Of a stretch of 64,000 bases of DNA, positions 19,436 through 28,160 are shown piece by piece. Position numbers and translations under genes: made by a program. Within the stretch, counting starts at the first letter, position 1. Each line of letters opens with the position of its first letter. Below the pieces are notes generated by a model. The model did no database searches, was not told where the DNA came from, and saw only the letters and a list, made by a program, of their open reading frames with translations. The stretch is from Mycolicibacterium doricum. GTDB lineage: Bacteria; Actinomycetota; Actinomycetes; Mycobacteriales; Mycobacteriaceae. The stretch covers positions 1,240,001 to 1,304,000 of the forward strand of contig NZ_AP022605.1 in the NCBI RefSeq assembly GCF_010728155.1. The letters are read 5' to 3'.

Positions 19436-20601
19436 CGTTCGACCTGGAGTCGGTTGCCTATCTGCGCGGCGACGAGGGTCGCGCCGCATTGGCCGACGTC
19501 GCCGCACTGTCGCTGACCCCCGCCAGTCTGGTGGCCGACATCACCTGGGTGCGAAAACGATTCGGAAAACGCGCCGGCATACTCGTCGAAACGGTGCGAT
19601 TGCGCCGCAAGGCGGAGGACAAGCTGCCCGGCGCGGCCGACTGGTTGTTCACCGACGAGGCACTGCAGCAGGCCACCGCCGGTGCCGTCGCGGCGCACCG
19701 GGCACGCCGGTTGGCCGGCGCGCGGGTGCACGACGTCACCTGCTCGATCGGCACCGAGCTTGCCGCACTTGCTGATCGAGCCGCATACGTCGTCGGCAGC
19801 GATCTCGATCCGGTGCGCCTGGCGATGGCCCGCCACAACCTCGATGTCAGTTGTACCGGTGTTCCCCTCCTACGTGCCGACGCGTTGCGGCCGGCGACCC
19901 GCGACACCGTCGTCCTGCTCGATCCCGCCCGAAGGCGCGGCGGGCGGCGGACTTTCGATCCGCGCCAGTACACACCGCCACTCGACGAGGCGCTCGACAC
20001 CTATACCGGTCGGGACGTCGTCGTCAAGTGTGCTCCGGGAATAGACTTCGGTGCGCTGCATCACCTTGGCTTCACCGGTGAGATCGAAATCACCTCACAT
20101 GGCGGCAGCGTTCGGGAGGCCTGTCTGTGGTCGGCGGGGCTGACAACGGCCGGCGTGACACGCCGGGCGAGCATCCTCGACCGGGGCGAAGACCTCACCG
20201 ACGCCGAACCCGACGATTGCCCGGTTTCTTCCGCGGGACGCTGGATCGTCGATCCAGACGGTGCGATCGTGCGCGCCGGACTTGTCCGCCACTACGCGGC
20301 GCGGCACGGTCTGTGGCAGCTCGACCCCGAGATCGCCTATCTCTCGGGGGATCGGCTGCCTGAGGGTGTGCGCGGTTTCGAGGTGCTAGAACAGATCGCC
20401 TACCAGGAGAAGCGGCTCAGGCAGGCGCTCGTGAGCCACGACGCCGGCTCCGTCGAGATTCTGGTCCGCGGTGTCGACGTCGACCCGGACTCACTGCGCC
20501 GCCGGCTCAAACCCCGCGGTAGCGCCGCCGTGTCTGTCGTCGTCACCCGGCTGGGCAGCGGGACCGCAAGCCGGCCAACAGCCTTCATATGTCGGTCGTG
20601 A
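19369..20601 (+). CDS. Class I methyltransferase with THUMP-like C-terminal domain (Rv3037c-like)
   Basis: The frame is open from GTG 19369 (410 residues), overlapping the preceding gene by 67 bases. Conservation seems to start at about LAFDLESVAYL, and no ATG, GTG or TTG lies between, so the start is uncertain. Seen: VHDVTCSIGTELAALA and VVGSDLDPVRLAMARHN (SAM site), VVLLDPARRRGGRRTFDP, VVKCAPGIDF and the C-terminal EVLEQIAYQEKRLRQAL. These suggest an RNA-modifying methyltransferase, by domain resemblance only. Confidence 0.82.
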   Translation: MATGCAEGLVLQRDGHRGQAVLAFDLESVAYLRGDEGRAALADVAALSLTPASLVADITWVRKRFGKRAGILVETVRLRRKAEDKLPGAADWLFTDEALQQATAGAVAAHRARRLAGARVHDVTCSIGTELAALADRAAYVVGSDLDPVRLAMARHNLDVSCTGVPLLRADALRPATRDTVVLLDPARRRGGRRTFDPRQYTPPLDEALDTYTGRDVVVKCAPGIDFGALHHLGFTGEIEITSHGGSVREACLWSAGLTTAGVTRRASILDRGEDLTDAEPDDCPVSSAGRWIVDPDGAIVRAGLVRHYAARHGLWQLDPEIAYLSGDRLPEGVRGFEVLEQIAYQEKRLRQALVSHDAGSVEILVRGVDVDPDSLRRRLKPRGSAAVSVVVTRLGSGTASRPTAFICRS

Positions 20602-20629
20602 CACTGACCCGGCACGTACGCTGGCGGTG

Positions 20630-21328
20630 ATGACACGAGCAACTCCGATCGCGGCGCTGCTGACCGCCATTGTCCTGGCCGGCTTGACCGGTACGTCGGT
20701 GGCGTCGGCGCAGACCGCCTGCGCCGACCTTGGCGGCGCTCTCAACGCCGAGCAGTCCTGCCAGGTGCACGACGCCACCGCGGCGTACACCGTCGATTTC
20801 AGCTTCCCCGCCGGCTACCCCGACGAGCGGGCGGTCTCGGCGTACCTCCGCCAGACCCGCGACGGATTCGTCAACGTCTCCGAGATGCCCGGCGCGCGCG
20901 GTCTCCCGTACGTGCTCGACGCCAAGGGCACTGCGTACCACTCGGGGTTGGCCCCGCGCGGTACGCAGAGCCTCGTGCTGGAGGTGTACCAGAACGTCGG
21001 TGGCGCGCATCCGCAGACGTGGTTCAAGGCGTTCAACTACGACCTCGGCGCGCGTGCGCCGATCACGTTCGACACGCTGTTCCGGCCGGGCACCCGTCCG
21101 CTGGACGTCGTGTACCCCGCCGTGCAGGCTGATCTTCAGGCCAGGACCGGAATCGATCAACCTGTGCTGCCCGCCGACGGGCTCGACCCGCAGAACTACC
21201 AGAACTTCGCCGTCACCGACGACGCGGTGATCTTCTTCTTCGGACAGGGCGAGTTGCTGCCCGAGGCCGCCGGCGCGATTCAGGCGTCGGTGCCGCGGGC
21301 AGCGCTCGCGCCCATCCTGGCGATCTGA
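20630..21328 (+). CDS. Secreted protein TB22.2-like (DUF3298/RsiV-type domain)
   Basis: 232 residues with a clear Sec signal (MTRATPIAALLTAIVLAGL, cleavage near VASAQ). The mature part has a pair of Cys residues and a sequence pattern of DUF3298/RsiV-type domains: GLAPRGTQSLVLEVYQNVG, AFNYDLGARAPITFDTLF, NFAVTDDAVIFFFGQGELLPEAAG. It matches Rv3036c (TB22.2), an immunogenic culture-filtrate protein of unknown function. The preceding GTG at 20627 is an alternative start. Confidence 0.87.
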   Translation: MTRATPIAALLTAIVLAGLTGTSVASAQTACADLGGALNAEQSCQVHDATAAYTVDFSFPAGYPDERAVSAYLRQTRDGFVNVSEMPGARGLPYVLDAKGTAYHSGLAPRGTQSLVLEVYQNVGGAHPQTWFKAFNYDLGARAPITFDTLFRPGTRPLDVVYPAVQADLQARTGIDQPVLPADGLDPQNYQNFAVTDDAVIFFFGQGELLPEAAGAIQASVPRAALAPILAI

Positions 21329-21338
21329 AACCGACTGA

Positions 21339-21369
21339 AACCGAGCGCTGGTGTCCCCGGGCGTCGGTT
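21339..21369. terminator. Hairpin between convergent genes
   Basis: AACCGA (21339-21344) pairs with TCGGTT (21364-21369), extended by further GC pairs after a one-base bulge. It lies between the TB22.2-like gene and the convergent lipoprotein gene and could end transcription from both sides. There is no U-tract. The 10-bp unit CTGAAACCGA is tandemly doubled at 21325-21344 and forms one arm. Confidence 0.45.
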
Positions 21370-21399
21370 CATACGTTGAGCGGATGCTCGCGGGCAGGC

Positions 21400-22683
21400 T
21401 CACTGCGGCTTGAAGCCGTACACCTGGCCGTCGCTGGTGGCGGTGACGACGCGGCCGCCGTGCCCGAGTGAGACCCCGACCGGCCACCCCGTCGCCTCGG
21501 GGAGGGGATAGCTGTTGACGGTGCGCCCGTCGCCGGTGTCGAACACCAACAGATCCTGGCCGCCGTCGGGTGCCTCGACGACGGCATAGCCGAGGGCGCC
21601 GGCGCGGCTCGATGTGGTCAGCGGGGCGACGTCTTCACGCGTCCACACCACGTCGCCGCGGTCGCCGTCGTCGCGGATCGCCGTCAGCGTGGCCCCTGGC
21701 CCGCCGCCCGCGATGATCGAGCCGTCCGGGGACACGGACGGCGGTGTCTGCGGAAGGTAGTTCAACGGAACCGACCACTTCGCCGCGCCGTCGGCGGTGT
21801 CGAGCGCCCACAGCCGTTCGTCGCGGCCGTTGACGTACACCGTCGAGCCGTCGGCCGAGATGACCGGACTGGCCAGCGGCCCCTTCTCCACCGTGTCACT
21901 GGTCCATTCACGCGCAAGCAGCGGCGTCTGGCCCGGTCGGTATCGCAGGCCCACCAGGACCGGCTTGTCGGCGCCGGGCTCCCACAGGCTCAGCACCACG
22001 ATGTTGCCCGCGGCCGAGAAGGCCGGGGCGGCGGCCACCGGACACTGCGGCCGCGACAGCCTGCAGTCCGCGAGGCCGCGCTCTGAGTTCCTGGGGTCCA
22101 CCCCGATGACCAGGTCGAGCGGTGTGTCCTCGACGGTGCCGCGGTGAGCGTCGAAGACCAGGACCTGACCCAGATGGGTGATCACGAGCAATTCGCCGGG
22201 CGCCATGATCCGGGGTGTGGTCGGCGCGCCGATCACGGGTTTGCGCCACCGGATCCACTGTGTCCGCGGAAACGACACGATCGAGCCGGGCTGGCCCACG
22301 TAGACGTTGTCGAACCCGTCGATCAACGGGCTGGCCCCGCCAGCACCCTGCACGAGGCGCGAACACCACCGCTGGCGCGCGTTGTTGTCGGCCTCCCAGA
22401 CCATCAGCGAGCACCCGGCGCGGCTCTGGGCGTTGGCCGCCAGGTAGCCGCCGGCGCCCAGTGCCACCGCGGCGCCGAGGCTACCCTTCACCGACCGGCT
22501 CCACTCGAGGGTCAAGGTGTCGGCGCCGTCAGCGGCCACGAAGCTGCTGTTGGCGGCGTCACCGTACTGAGCCGGCCACCCCGGGGCGGCCTTGGCTTCC
22601 ACCCATGACGACGTGTCACCGCACCCGGCCGACACAGCCACCAGCAACGCTGAAACCGCCAGCACGAGGAATCGCCGGAACAC
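21400..22683 (-). CDS. PQQ-type beta-propeller lipoprotein (Rv3035-like)
   Basis: 427 residues with a lipoprotein signal (MFRRFLVLAVSALLVAVSAGC, lipobox VSAGC). Blades of the PQQ-dehydrogenase/BamB type repeat, for example STVYVNGRDERLWALDTADG, PLTTSSRAGALGYAVV and VVTATSDGQVYGFKP. Catalytic residues of quinoproteins are not evident, so a scaffold role at the outer face of the membrane is more likely than catalysis. Same position as Rv3035. Confidence 0.87.
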   Translation of the reverse strand: MFRRFLVLAVSALLVAVSAGCGDTSSWVEAKAAPGWPAQYGDAANSSFVAADGADTLTLEWSRSVKGSLGAAVALGAGGYLAANAQSRAGCSLMVWEADNNARQRWCSRLVQGAGGASPLIDGFDNVYVGQPGSIVSFPRTQWIRWRKPVIGAPTTPRIMAPGELLVITHLGQVLVFDAHRGTVEDTPLDLVIGVDPRNSERGLADCRLSRPQCPVAAAPAFSAAGNIVVLSLWEPGADKPVLVGLRYRPGQTPLLAREWTSDTVEKGPLASPVISADGSTVYVNGRDERLWALDTADGAAKWSVPLNYLPQTPPSVSPDGSIIAGGGPGATLTAIRDDGDRGDVVWTREDVAPLTTSSRAGALGYAVVEAPDGGQDLLVFDTGDGRTVNSYPLPEATGWPVGVSLGHGGRVVTATSDGQVYGFKPQ

Positions 22684-22760
22684 GGTGTCCTTTCACGTCG
22701 CTGATGAGCCCACGTGAGGGTAACCCGGCGCCTGCATGTCATCCCGTAGGCTTTGCGGCC

Positions 22761-23498
22761 ATGACGACGATGTGGGGCGCTCCGCTGCACAAGCGTTGGC
22801 GGGGCTCGCGACTGCGTGACCCGCGCCAGGCCCGGTTCCTGACGGCCGCTTCGGTGCGGTGGGTGCTGGTCAACCGCGCCTACACCCCCTGGTACCTGGT
22901 CCGGTACTGGCGGCTGCTGAAGTTCAAGCTCGCCAATCCGCATGTGATCACCCGGGGCATGCTGTTCCTCGGCAAGGACGTGGAGATCCAGGCGACCCCT
23001 GAATTGGCGCACCTGGAGATCGGGCGCTGGGTGCACATCGGCGACAAGAACACGATCCGCGCTCACGAGGGGTCGCTACGCATCGGTGACAAGGTGGTGC
23101 TGGGCCGAGACAATGTGATCAACACCTACCTCGACATCGAGCTCGGTGACTCCCTCCTGATGGCCGACTGGTGCTACATCTGCGATTTCGACCACAAGAT
23201 GGACAACGTCGAGATGCCGATCAAAGACCAGGGCATCGTCAAGAGCCCGGTGCGCATCGGTCCGGATACCTGGGTCGCGACGAAGGTCAGCGTGCTGCGC
23301 GGGACCACCGTCGGCCGCGGGTGCGTACTGGGGGCGCATTCGGTGGTCAAGGGGGACATTCCCGACTTCTCGATCGCGGTGGGTGCCCCGGCGAAGGCGG
23401 TCAAGAACCGCAAACTCGCGTGGGAGACCTCTGCGGCGCAGCGTGCGGAACTGGCTGCCGCGCTGGCCGACATCGAGCGCAAGAAGGCCGCCCGCTAG
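22761..23498 (+). CDS. Hexapeptide-repeat acyltransferase (Rv3034c-like)
   Basis: 245 residues from ATG 22761. Left-handed beta-helix repeats run from about residue 75 to 205: VEIQATPELAHLEIGRWVHIG, RIGDKVVLGRDNVIN, VRIGPDTWVATKVSVLRG, GCVLGAHSVVKGDIPDF. The end SIAVGAPAKAVKNRK is typical of maltose/galactoside O-acetyltransferase-like enzymes. The substrate is probably an envelope carbohydrate or lipid. The neighbouring glucan genes on the other strand are suggestive. Confidence 0.87.
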   Translation: MTTMWGAPLHKRWRGSRLRDPRQARFLTAASVRWVLVNRAYTPWYLVRYWRLLKFKLANPHVITRGMLFLGKDVEIQATPELAHLEIGRWVHIGDKNTIRAHEGSLRIGDKVVLGRDNVINTYLDIELGDSLLMADWCYICDFDHKMDNVEMPIKDQGIVKSPVRIGPDTWVATKVSVLRGTTVGRGCVLGAHSVVKGDIPDFSIAVGAPAKAVKNRKLAWETSAAQRAELAAALADIERKKAAR

Positions 23499-23499
23499 G

Positions 23500-24741
23500 T
23501 CAGGATCGGTCGGGAAGCGCCCGCTCGACGATCGGCAACCGTCGATGTGGCTCGCGCTCACGGCGTTTGGCGGCGATGTAGACCTGGCAGGTCTCCGCGG
23601 CGACGGTGTTCCAGTCGAAGTCCGCGGTGAGCCGGTCCCGCGCGGCGACCGCGCGCTGCTGGGCCGCGGCCGGGTCGTCGAGCACGGCTCGGACGGCAGC
23701 GGCGAGCGCCGCGACGTCGCGCGGTCGGAAGGACGTCCCGGTCACCCCGTCGATCACGGCTTCGCCGAGGCCACCCGCAGTGGAGGTCACCAACGGTGTG
23801 CCTGTGGCAGCCGCCTCCAGGGCAACGATGCCGAACGGTTCGTAGTGGCTGGGCAGCACCGCCGCATCAGCGGTGTGCAGCATGTCGACCAGTCCGTCGT
23901 GGTCCAGCCGCCCGACGAAGGACACGGCTTTGCGCACCTTGTGCTTTCGCGTCTGATCGATCAGCCAGTCCAACTGGGTGCCGTCGCCGGCGATCGTCAG
24001 GGTGGTGCCGGGATGGGCGCGGCGGATGCGGGGGAGTGCGGCGATGGCGTCGTGTACGCCCTTCTCGTACTCGAGCCGGCCGAGGTAGAGCAGATGGGCC
24101 GGCCCGGCGCGGGTGCGGCGCCGCGCGAACGGCCAACGCCGGGCCTCGATCCCGTTGCGGATCACCCGCATCTCGGGCAGTCCCGGCCCGAAGAGTTCGG
24201 TGATCTCCTCGCGCATGGACGCCGAACATGTGATGAGCGAGTCGGATTCGCGCACGAGCCAGGACTCTACGGCGTGCACCTGGCGGCTGATCCGGCCGGC
24301 GACCCATCCGGAGTGCCTGCCGGCCTCGGTGGCGTGGATCGTCGACACCAATGGGACGTCGAAGAATTCAGCCAAAGCGATTGCCGGATGGGCGACCAGC
24401 CAGTCATGGGCATGTACCACGTCGGGCCGCCAGGGTCGACCGTGGTCCTTGATCGCCAGGCCGACCCGGATCATGGCGTGGCCCATCGCCAGTGTCCAGG
24501 CCATCATGTCGGGGCCGAACGCGAACTCGTGCGGATCGTGGGCCGCGGCGACCACCCGCACACCCTCGCGGAGCTGGTCGGTGGTGGGATGCGTGCTGGG
24601 GTCGGTGTCGGCCGGTCGGCGGCTGAGCACCACGACGTCGTGACCGGCCGCGCCGAGCGCGGTGGCGAGGTGGTAGACGTGCCGGCCGAGCCCACCGATG
24701 ACCACCGGGGGGTACTCCCACGACACCAGAAGAATCCTCAT
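23500..24741 (-). CDS. Alpha-glucan glycosyltransferase, GT4 family (Rv3032-like)
   Basis: 413 residues from ATG 24741, the size of Rv3032 (414). Seen: MRILLVSWEYPPVVIGGLGRHVYHL at the start (over-long upstream frame dismissed), the GT-B C-terminal domain with LLYLGRLEYEKGV and the nucleotide-sugar site LPSHYEPFGIVALEAAATGTPLVTS. Rv3032 is described as an alpha-1,4-glucosyltransferase elongating 6-O-methylglucose lipopolysaccharide and contributing to glycogen. The GH57 and methyltransferase genes just upstream on the same strand complete that pathway's known cluster. Confidence 0.92.
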   Translation of the reverse strand: MRILLVSWEYPPVVIGGLGRHVYHLATALGAAGHDVVVLSRRPADTDPSTHPTTDQLREGVRVVAAAHDPHEFAFGPDMMAWTLAMGHAMIRVGLAIKDHGRPWRPDVVHAHDWLVAHPAIALAEFFDVPLVSTIHATEAGRHSGWVAGRISRQVHAVESWLVRESDSLITCSASMREEITELFGPGLPEMRVIRNGIEARRWPFARRRTRAGPAHLLYLGRLEYEKGVHDAIAALPRIRRAHPGTTLTIAGDGTQLDWLIDQTRKHKVRKAVSFVGRLDHDGLVDMLHTADAAVLPSHYEPFGIVALEAAATGTPLVTSTAGGLGEAVIDGVTGTSFRPRDVAALAAAVRAVLDDPAAAQQRAVAARDRLTADFDWNTVAAETCQVYIAAKRREREPHRRLPIVERALPDRS

Positions 24742-24751
24742 GCAGCGGCTT

Positions 24752-26320
24752 TCATCGCGGCAACCGCCGGGCGTCGAGCGCACCGAACAGGCTGTCGGCG
24801 CGGTTCCAGCCGTCGGCGAGGCGCTGCGCCTGTTCACGGCGGCCGGCGGCGAGGGCGTCGGCGATCTCGCGGGTGGCATGGGCGTGCAGGTGTGCGCGGT
24901 AACGGGCGTAATCGGCGGCGGAATCCTTGCTCACCATGAACGGCCAGTCGCTGGACACCGTCAGCAGGGTCTCGCGCAGGATCTGGTCGGCGACGCTGTC
25001 GCGCGGGGTCGGGCTGCCCACCGATGCGTGCTGAGTCAGCGCCTTGTCCACGGTGCTCAGCGCGGTGTCGACGACCTCGGCGTTGAGTCGGACCAGATCG
25101 GTCACCCGGTCGCCGGCCCAGACCTGCCAGTCCTTGCCCGAACCCCAGGAGCTGGGCGGCAGGTCGACCGGGGCACCGACGAACCCGCTGTCGACGGCGT
25201 CGCCGAGCGTGCCGATTCGCACGCCGGCCTCGGGCAGCGCCCGTAACACGCGTGCCAGCCACTCCGGGCCCTCATACCACCAGTGGCCGAACAGTTCGGT
25301 GTCGAAGGCGGCGACCACGTGCGCCGGGCGACCGATCCGTTCGCTCTCGTCGATTAGCTGCTGCCGGACCACCGCCACGAAGTCGGCGACGTGGGCGTCG
25401 ATGGCGGCGTCGGCGCGGCCCGGGTCGTAGGGCGCTTTATTCGACGACGTCACGTTGCGGCCGGTGACGCGCGCCGGCTTCAACCCGGTGACGTGGTCAT
25501 AGGTGTGGAAGTCGCGGTAGGCGGCGTGTCCCGGGTAACCGGACTTCGGCGACCACACGCGGTAGCTGACCTTGAGATCCCGGCCGAACGCGATCACGCC
25601 GGAGTCGCCGACGGGCCGGCCCAGCGCGGTGTCGCCGTGCAGCGAGGGGCCGTCGACCATGAAATGGCCGACGCCTGCCGCGGCGTAGTCCGACTCCATG
25701 CCCGGTGCGTACGCGCACTCGGGAGCCCAGATTCCGCGCGGAGTGTGGGCGAGGCGCTGAGCGGCGTCGGCGAGCCCTTCGTGAAGCGCGAACTCGCGCA
25801 GCCGCGGATTGAGCAAAGGCTGGAACGGATGCGCCAGCGGCCCGCCCAGCAACTCGACCGTGTCGGAGTCGACGAGCTCGCGCAGCAGCGGGCTGCCGCC
25901 GTGGCGCCAGAGTGTGGCGAATTCGTCGAGCGCGCGGTCGGCTTCGGCTAGCTCCCTGGCGCCGAACGCCCGCAGCGCCTCAGGCGTACACGCCGGCGCG
26001 GTGTCCGACGATGCGCGCAGCGTCGCCGCCTCCAGTGCGCGCAGGCGCCAGTTCGCCAGCCAGCTGTGCATACCAGTCAGGCAGTAGGAGTCGTCGAGCT
26101 GGGCGGTCACGACCGGCGTCATGCCGAGCGCCAGCAGGTGGCTGCGGTCTTCGGCGGCCAGCCGGCGCAGCACCCGCATCAGCGGCAGATACGACGCCGA
26201 CCAGGACTGGTATAGCCACTCTTCGCCGACCGGCCAGCGCCCGTGATGCGCCAGCCACGGCAGGTGCGTGTGCAAGACGAAGGTGAACAGCCCCGGTACC
26301 GCGGGCGCGTCGTCACTCAC
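24752..26320 (-). CDS. GH57 glucan branching-type enzyme (Rv3031-like)
   Basis: 522 residues from GTG 26320 (Rv3031 has 526). GH57 landmarks: FVLHTHLPWLAHHGRWPVGEEWL at the start, catalytic Glu in GIWAPECAYAPGM, catalytic Asp in AAFDTELFGHWWYEGP, and a C-terminal helical part with LLTVSSDWPFMVSKDSAADYA. It is assigned as a 1,4-alpha-glucan branching enzyme in methylglucose polysaccharide synthesis. The start overlaps the stop of the methyltransferase gene by four bases, so the two are co-translated. Confidence 0.92.
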   Translation of the reverse strand: MSDDAPAVPGLFTFVLHTHLPWLAHHGRWPVGEEWLYQSWSASYLPLMRVLRRLAAEDRSHLLALGMTPVVTAQLDDSYCLTGMHSWLANWRLRALEAATLRASSDTAPACTPEALRAFGARELAEADRALDEFATLWRHGGSPLLRELVDSDTVELLGGPLAHPFQPLLNPRLREFALHEGLADAAQRLAHTPRGIWAPECAYAPGMESDYAAAGVGHFMVDGPSLHGDTALGRPVGDSGVIAFGRDLKVSYRVWSPKSGYPGHAAYRDFHTYDHVTGLKPARVTGRNVTSSNKAPYDPGRADAAIDAHVADFVAVVRQQLIDESERIGRPAHVVAAFDTELFGHWWYEGPEWLARVLRALPEAGVRIGTLGDAVDSGFVGAPVDLPPSSWGSGKDWQVWAGDRVTDLVRLNAEVVDTALSTVDKALTQHASVGSPTPRDSVADQILRETLLTVSSDWPFMVSKDSAADYARYRAHLHAHATREIADALAAGRREQAQRLADGWNRADSLFGALDARRLPR

Positions 26321-27102
26321 GGCCGCACCGCGATCGCGACCAAGTCGAGGCTGTCGTCGATATCGCAGGTCATCGGGTCGCGCAGGTCGAAGTCCTCGGT
26401 GCGCACTGCGGTCACGTCGTCGAGCAGGTCCTGCGGCCATGGCGCATCGGCCACCGCACGGGCGATCTGGGCATCGATGATGGAGCCGCCGTGGCGGGCG
26501 TCCAGTTCACGTAGGCGCTCGCCATGGAAGACCCCGTAGACGCCTTCGATGTGGAACCCGGCCGTGGTGAGCAGTTCGGTGATCTCCGCCGCGTTCAGTT
26601 CGCGGGTGTGGAACGGGTTGACGGGCGTGTCCCGGCCGGGGGAAAAGGTGACCCGGTTCGGCGTCGACATCAGGAGCACCCCGCCGGGCCGCAGCACCCG
26701 CAGGCATTCGCCGACGAATTGCGGCTGATCCCACAGATGTTCGATGACCTGGAAGTTCACCACCACGTCGACCGATGCGTCGGCCAGGGGCAGCGCAGCG
26801 AGATTGCCGTGGTGCACTTCGACACGGGGATAACGGGCCCGCACGTGCGCGACAGTGGCCTCGTCGTAGTCCAGCCCGATCACCCGTCGCGCGACCCCGG
26901 CGATGAGATCGGCCCCGTAGCCCTCGCCGCATCCGGCCTCGAGCACGTCGCGGTCGACGCACCGATGCGCTAGGCCGGCGTAGACGACCTCGTGGCGGCG
27001 GAACCAGTAGTTCTCCTGTGCCAGGCCGGGGATCGTCCGCTCACCCGTGAGGGGGAGGGTCTCGTCGCCGCCGCCACGCGGACCGGTAACAAATGCGCTC
27101 AT
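26317..27102 (-). CDS. SAM-dependent methyltransferase (Rv3030-like)
   Basis: 261 residues from ATG 27102. Motif I is VLEAGCGEGYGADLIAG, followed by VIGLDYDEATV, the LPLADASVDVVVNFQVIEHLWDQ segment and LRVLRPGGVLLMSTPNR. First gene of the three-gene minus-strand operon with the GH57 enzyme and GT4 enzyme. Rv3030 is a proposed glucose O-methyltransferase of methylglucose lipopolysaccharides. The upstream region is shared with divergent fixA. Confidence 0.9.
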   Translation of the reverse strand: MSAFVTGPRGGGDETLPLTGERTIPGLAQENYWFRRHEVVYAGLAHRCVDRDVLEAGCGEGYGADLIAGVARRVIGLDYDEATVAHVRARYPRVEVHHGNLAALPLADASVDVVVNFQVIEHLWDQPQFVGECLRVLRPGGVLLMSTPNRVTFSPGRDTPVNPFHTRELNAAEITELLTTAGFHIEGVYGVFHGERLRELDARHGGSIIDAQIARAVADAPWPQDLLDDVTAVRTEDFDLRDPMTCDIDDSLDLVAIAVRP

Positions 27103-27230
27103 CGCACGCAGGCTAACCCAGGCGGCGGGATCGTGGCCGGTTCGCGAACAGTTCCCGACGGGTTCGCGGTGGTAGGGGAGTCGGGCGCATGAACTTCGAC
27201 CAGCTATGGTGTCAATGCAAACCACCTTTA

Positions 27231-27246
27231 GTTACTGACGAGTAAC
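27231..27246. promoter_or_regulatory. TetR-type operator-like palindrome upstream of fixA
   Basis: GTTACT-GACG-AGTAAC is a perfect 6-4-6 inverted repeat, 72 bases before the fixA start and between it and the divergent methyltransferase gene. This shape is usual for TetR-family regulators of lipid catabolism in mycobacteria. The regulator is not identified. fixA has its own AGGAGGA ribosome site at 27301. Confidence 0.55.
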
Positions 27247-27318
27247 ATGGTGCCAGTTTCACGAAAGTGGTAATGGGCCGACCGCCGGCCGGCCTCATCG
27301 AGGAGGACGAACCATCCC

Positions 27319-28119
27319 ATGACGAACATCGTGGTCCTGATCAAACAGGTCCCTGACACCTGGTCCGAGCGCAAGCTCTCCGAGAGCGATTGGACGTTGG
27401 ACCGGGAAGCCGCCGACGCTGTGCTCGACGAGATCAACGAGCGCGCTGTCGAAGAGGCGCTGCTCATCAAGGAGAAGGAAGCCGCCAACGGGGTTGAGGG
27501 CACCGTCACCGTGCTGACCGCCGGTCCGGAGCGGGCGACCGAGGCGATCCGTAAGGCGCTGTCCATGGGCGCCGACAAGGCCGTGCACCTGGTCGACGAA
27601 GGCATGCACGGTTCTGACATGGTGCAGACTGGGTGGGCGCTGGCCCGCGCGCTGGGCGCCATCGAAGGCACCGAGCTGGTCATCGCCGGCAACGAGGCCA
27701 CCGACGGGGCGGGCGGCGCGGTGCCCGCCATCATCGCCGAGTACCTCGGTCTGCCGCAGCTGACCCACATGCGCAAGGTCACCGTCGAGGACGGCAAGGT
27801 CACCGGTGAACGCGAGACCGACGACGGGGTGTTCACGCTCGAGGCGCCCTTGCCCGCGGTGGTCAGCGTGAACGAGAAGATCAACGAGCCGCGCTTCCCG
27901 TCGTTCAAGGGCATCATGGCCGCCAAGAAGAAGGAAGTCACGACGCTGACGCTGGCCGATATCGGTGTCGAGCCCGACGAGGTCGGTGTCGCCAACGCCG
28001 GTTCCAAAGTGCTGTCGTCGACGCCGAAGCCGCCGAAGACCGCGGGCGAGAAAGTCATCGACGAAGGAGAAGGCGGCAGCAAGGTCGCCGAGTACCTGGT
28101 CGCCCAGAAAATCATCTAG
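27319..28119 (+). CDS. fixA: Electron transfer flavoprotein beta subunit
   Basis: 266 residues. EtfB features: NIVVLIKQVPDTWSE, the AMP-binding region with LIKEKEAANGVEGTVTVLTAG, ALSMGADKAVHLVDEG and GNEATDGAGGAVPAIIAEYLGLPQLTHM, and the LPAVVSVNEKINEPRFPSFKGIMAAKKK loop that meets acyl-CoA dehydrogenases. With EtfA it carries electrons from many dehydrogenases to the membrane ETF oxidoreductase and menaquinone. Matches Rv3029c. Confidence 0.96.
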   Translation: MTNIVVLIKQVPDTWSERKLSESDWTLDREAADAVLDEINERAVEEALLIKEKEAANGVEGTVTVLTAGPERATEAIRKALSMGADKAVHLVDEGMHGSDMVQTGWALARALGAIEGTELVIAGNEATDGAGGAVPAIIAEYLGLPQLTHMRKVTVEDGKVTGERETDDGVFTLEAPLPAVVSVNEKINEPRFPSFKGIMAAKKKEVTTLTLADIGVEPDEVGVANAGSKVLSSTPKPPKTAGEKVIDEGEGGSKVAEYLVAQKII

Positions 28120-28160
28120 CAGATCATTCCTTCAGGACTTGAGAAACGAGAGACAAACCC

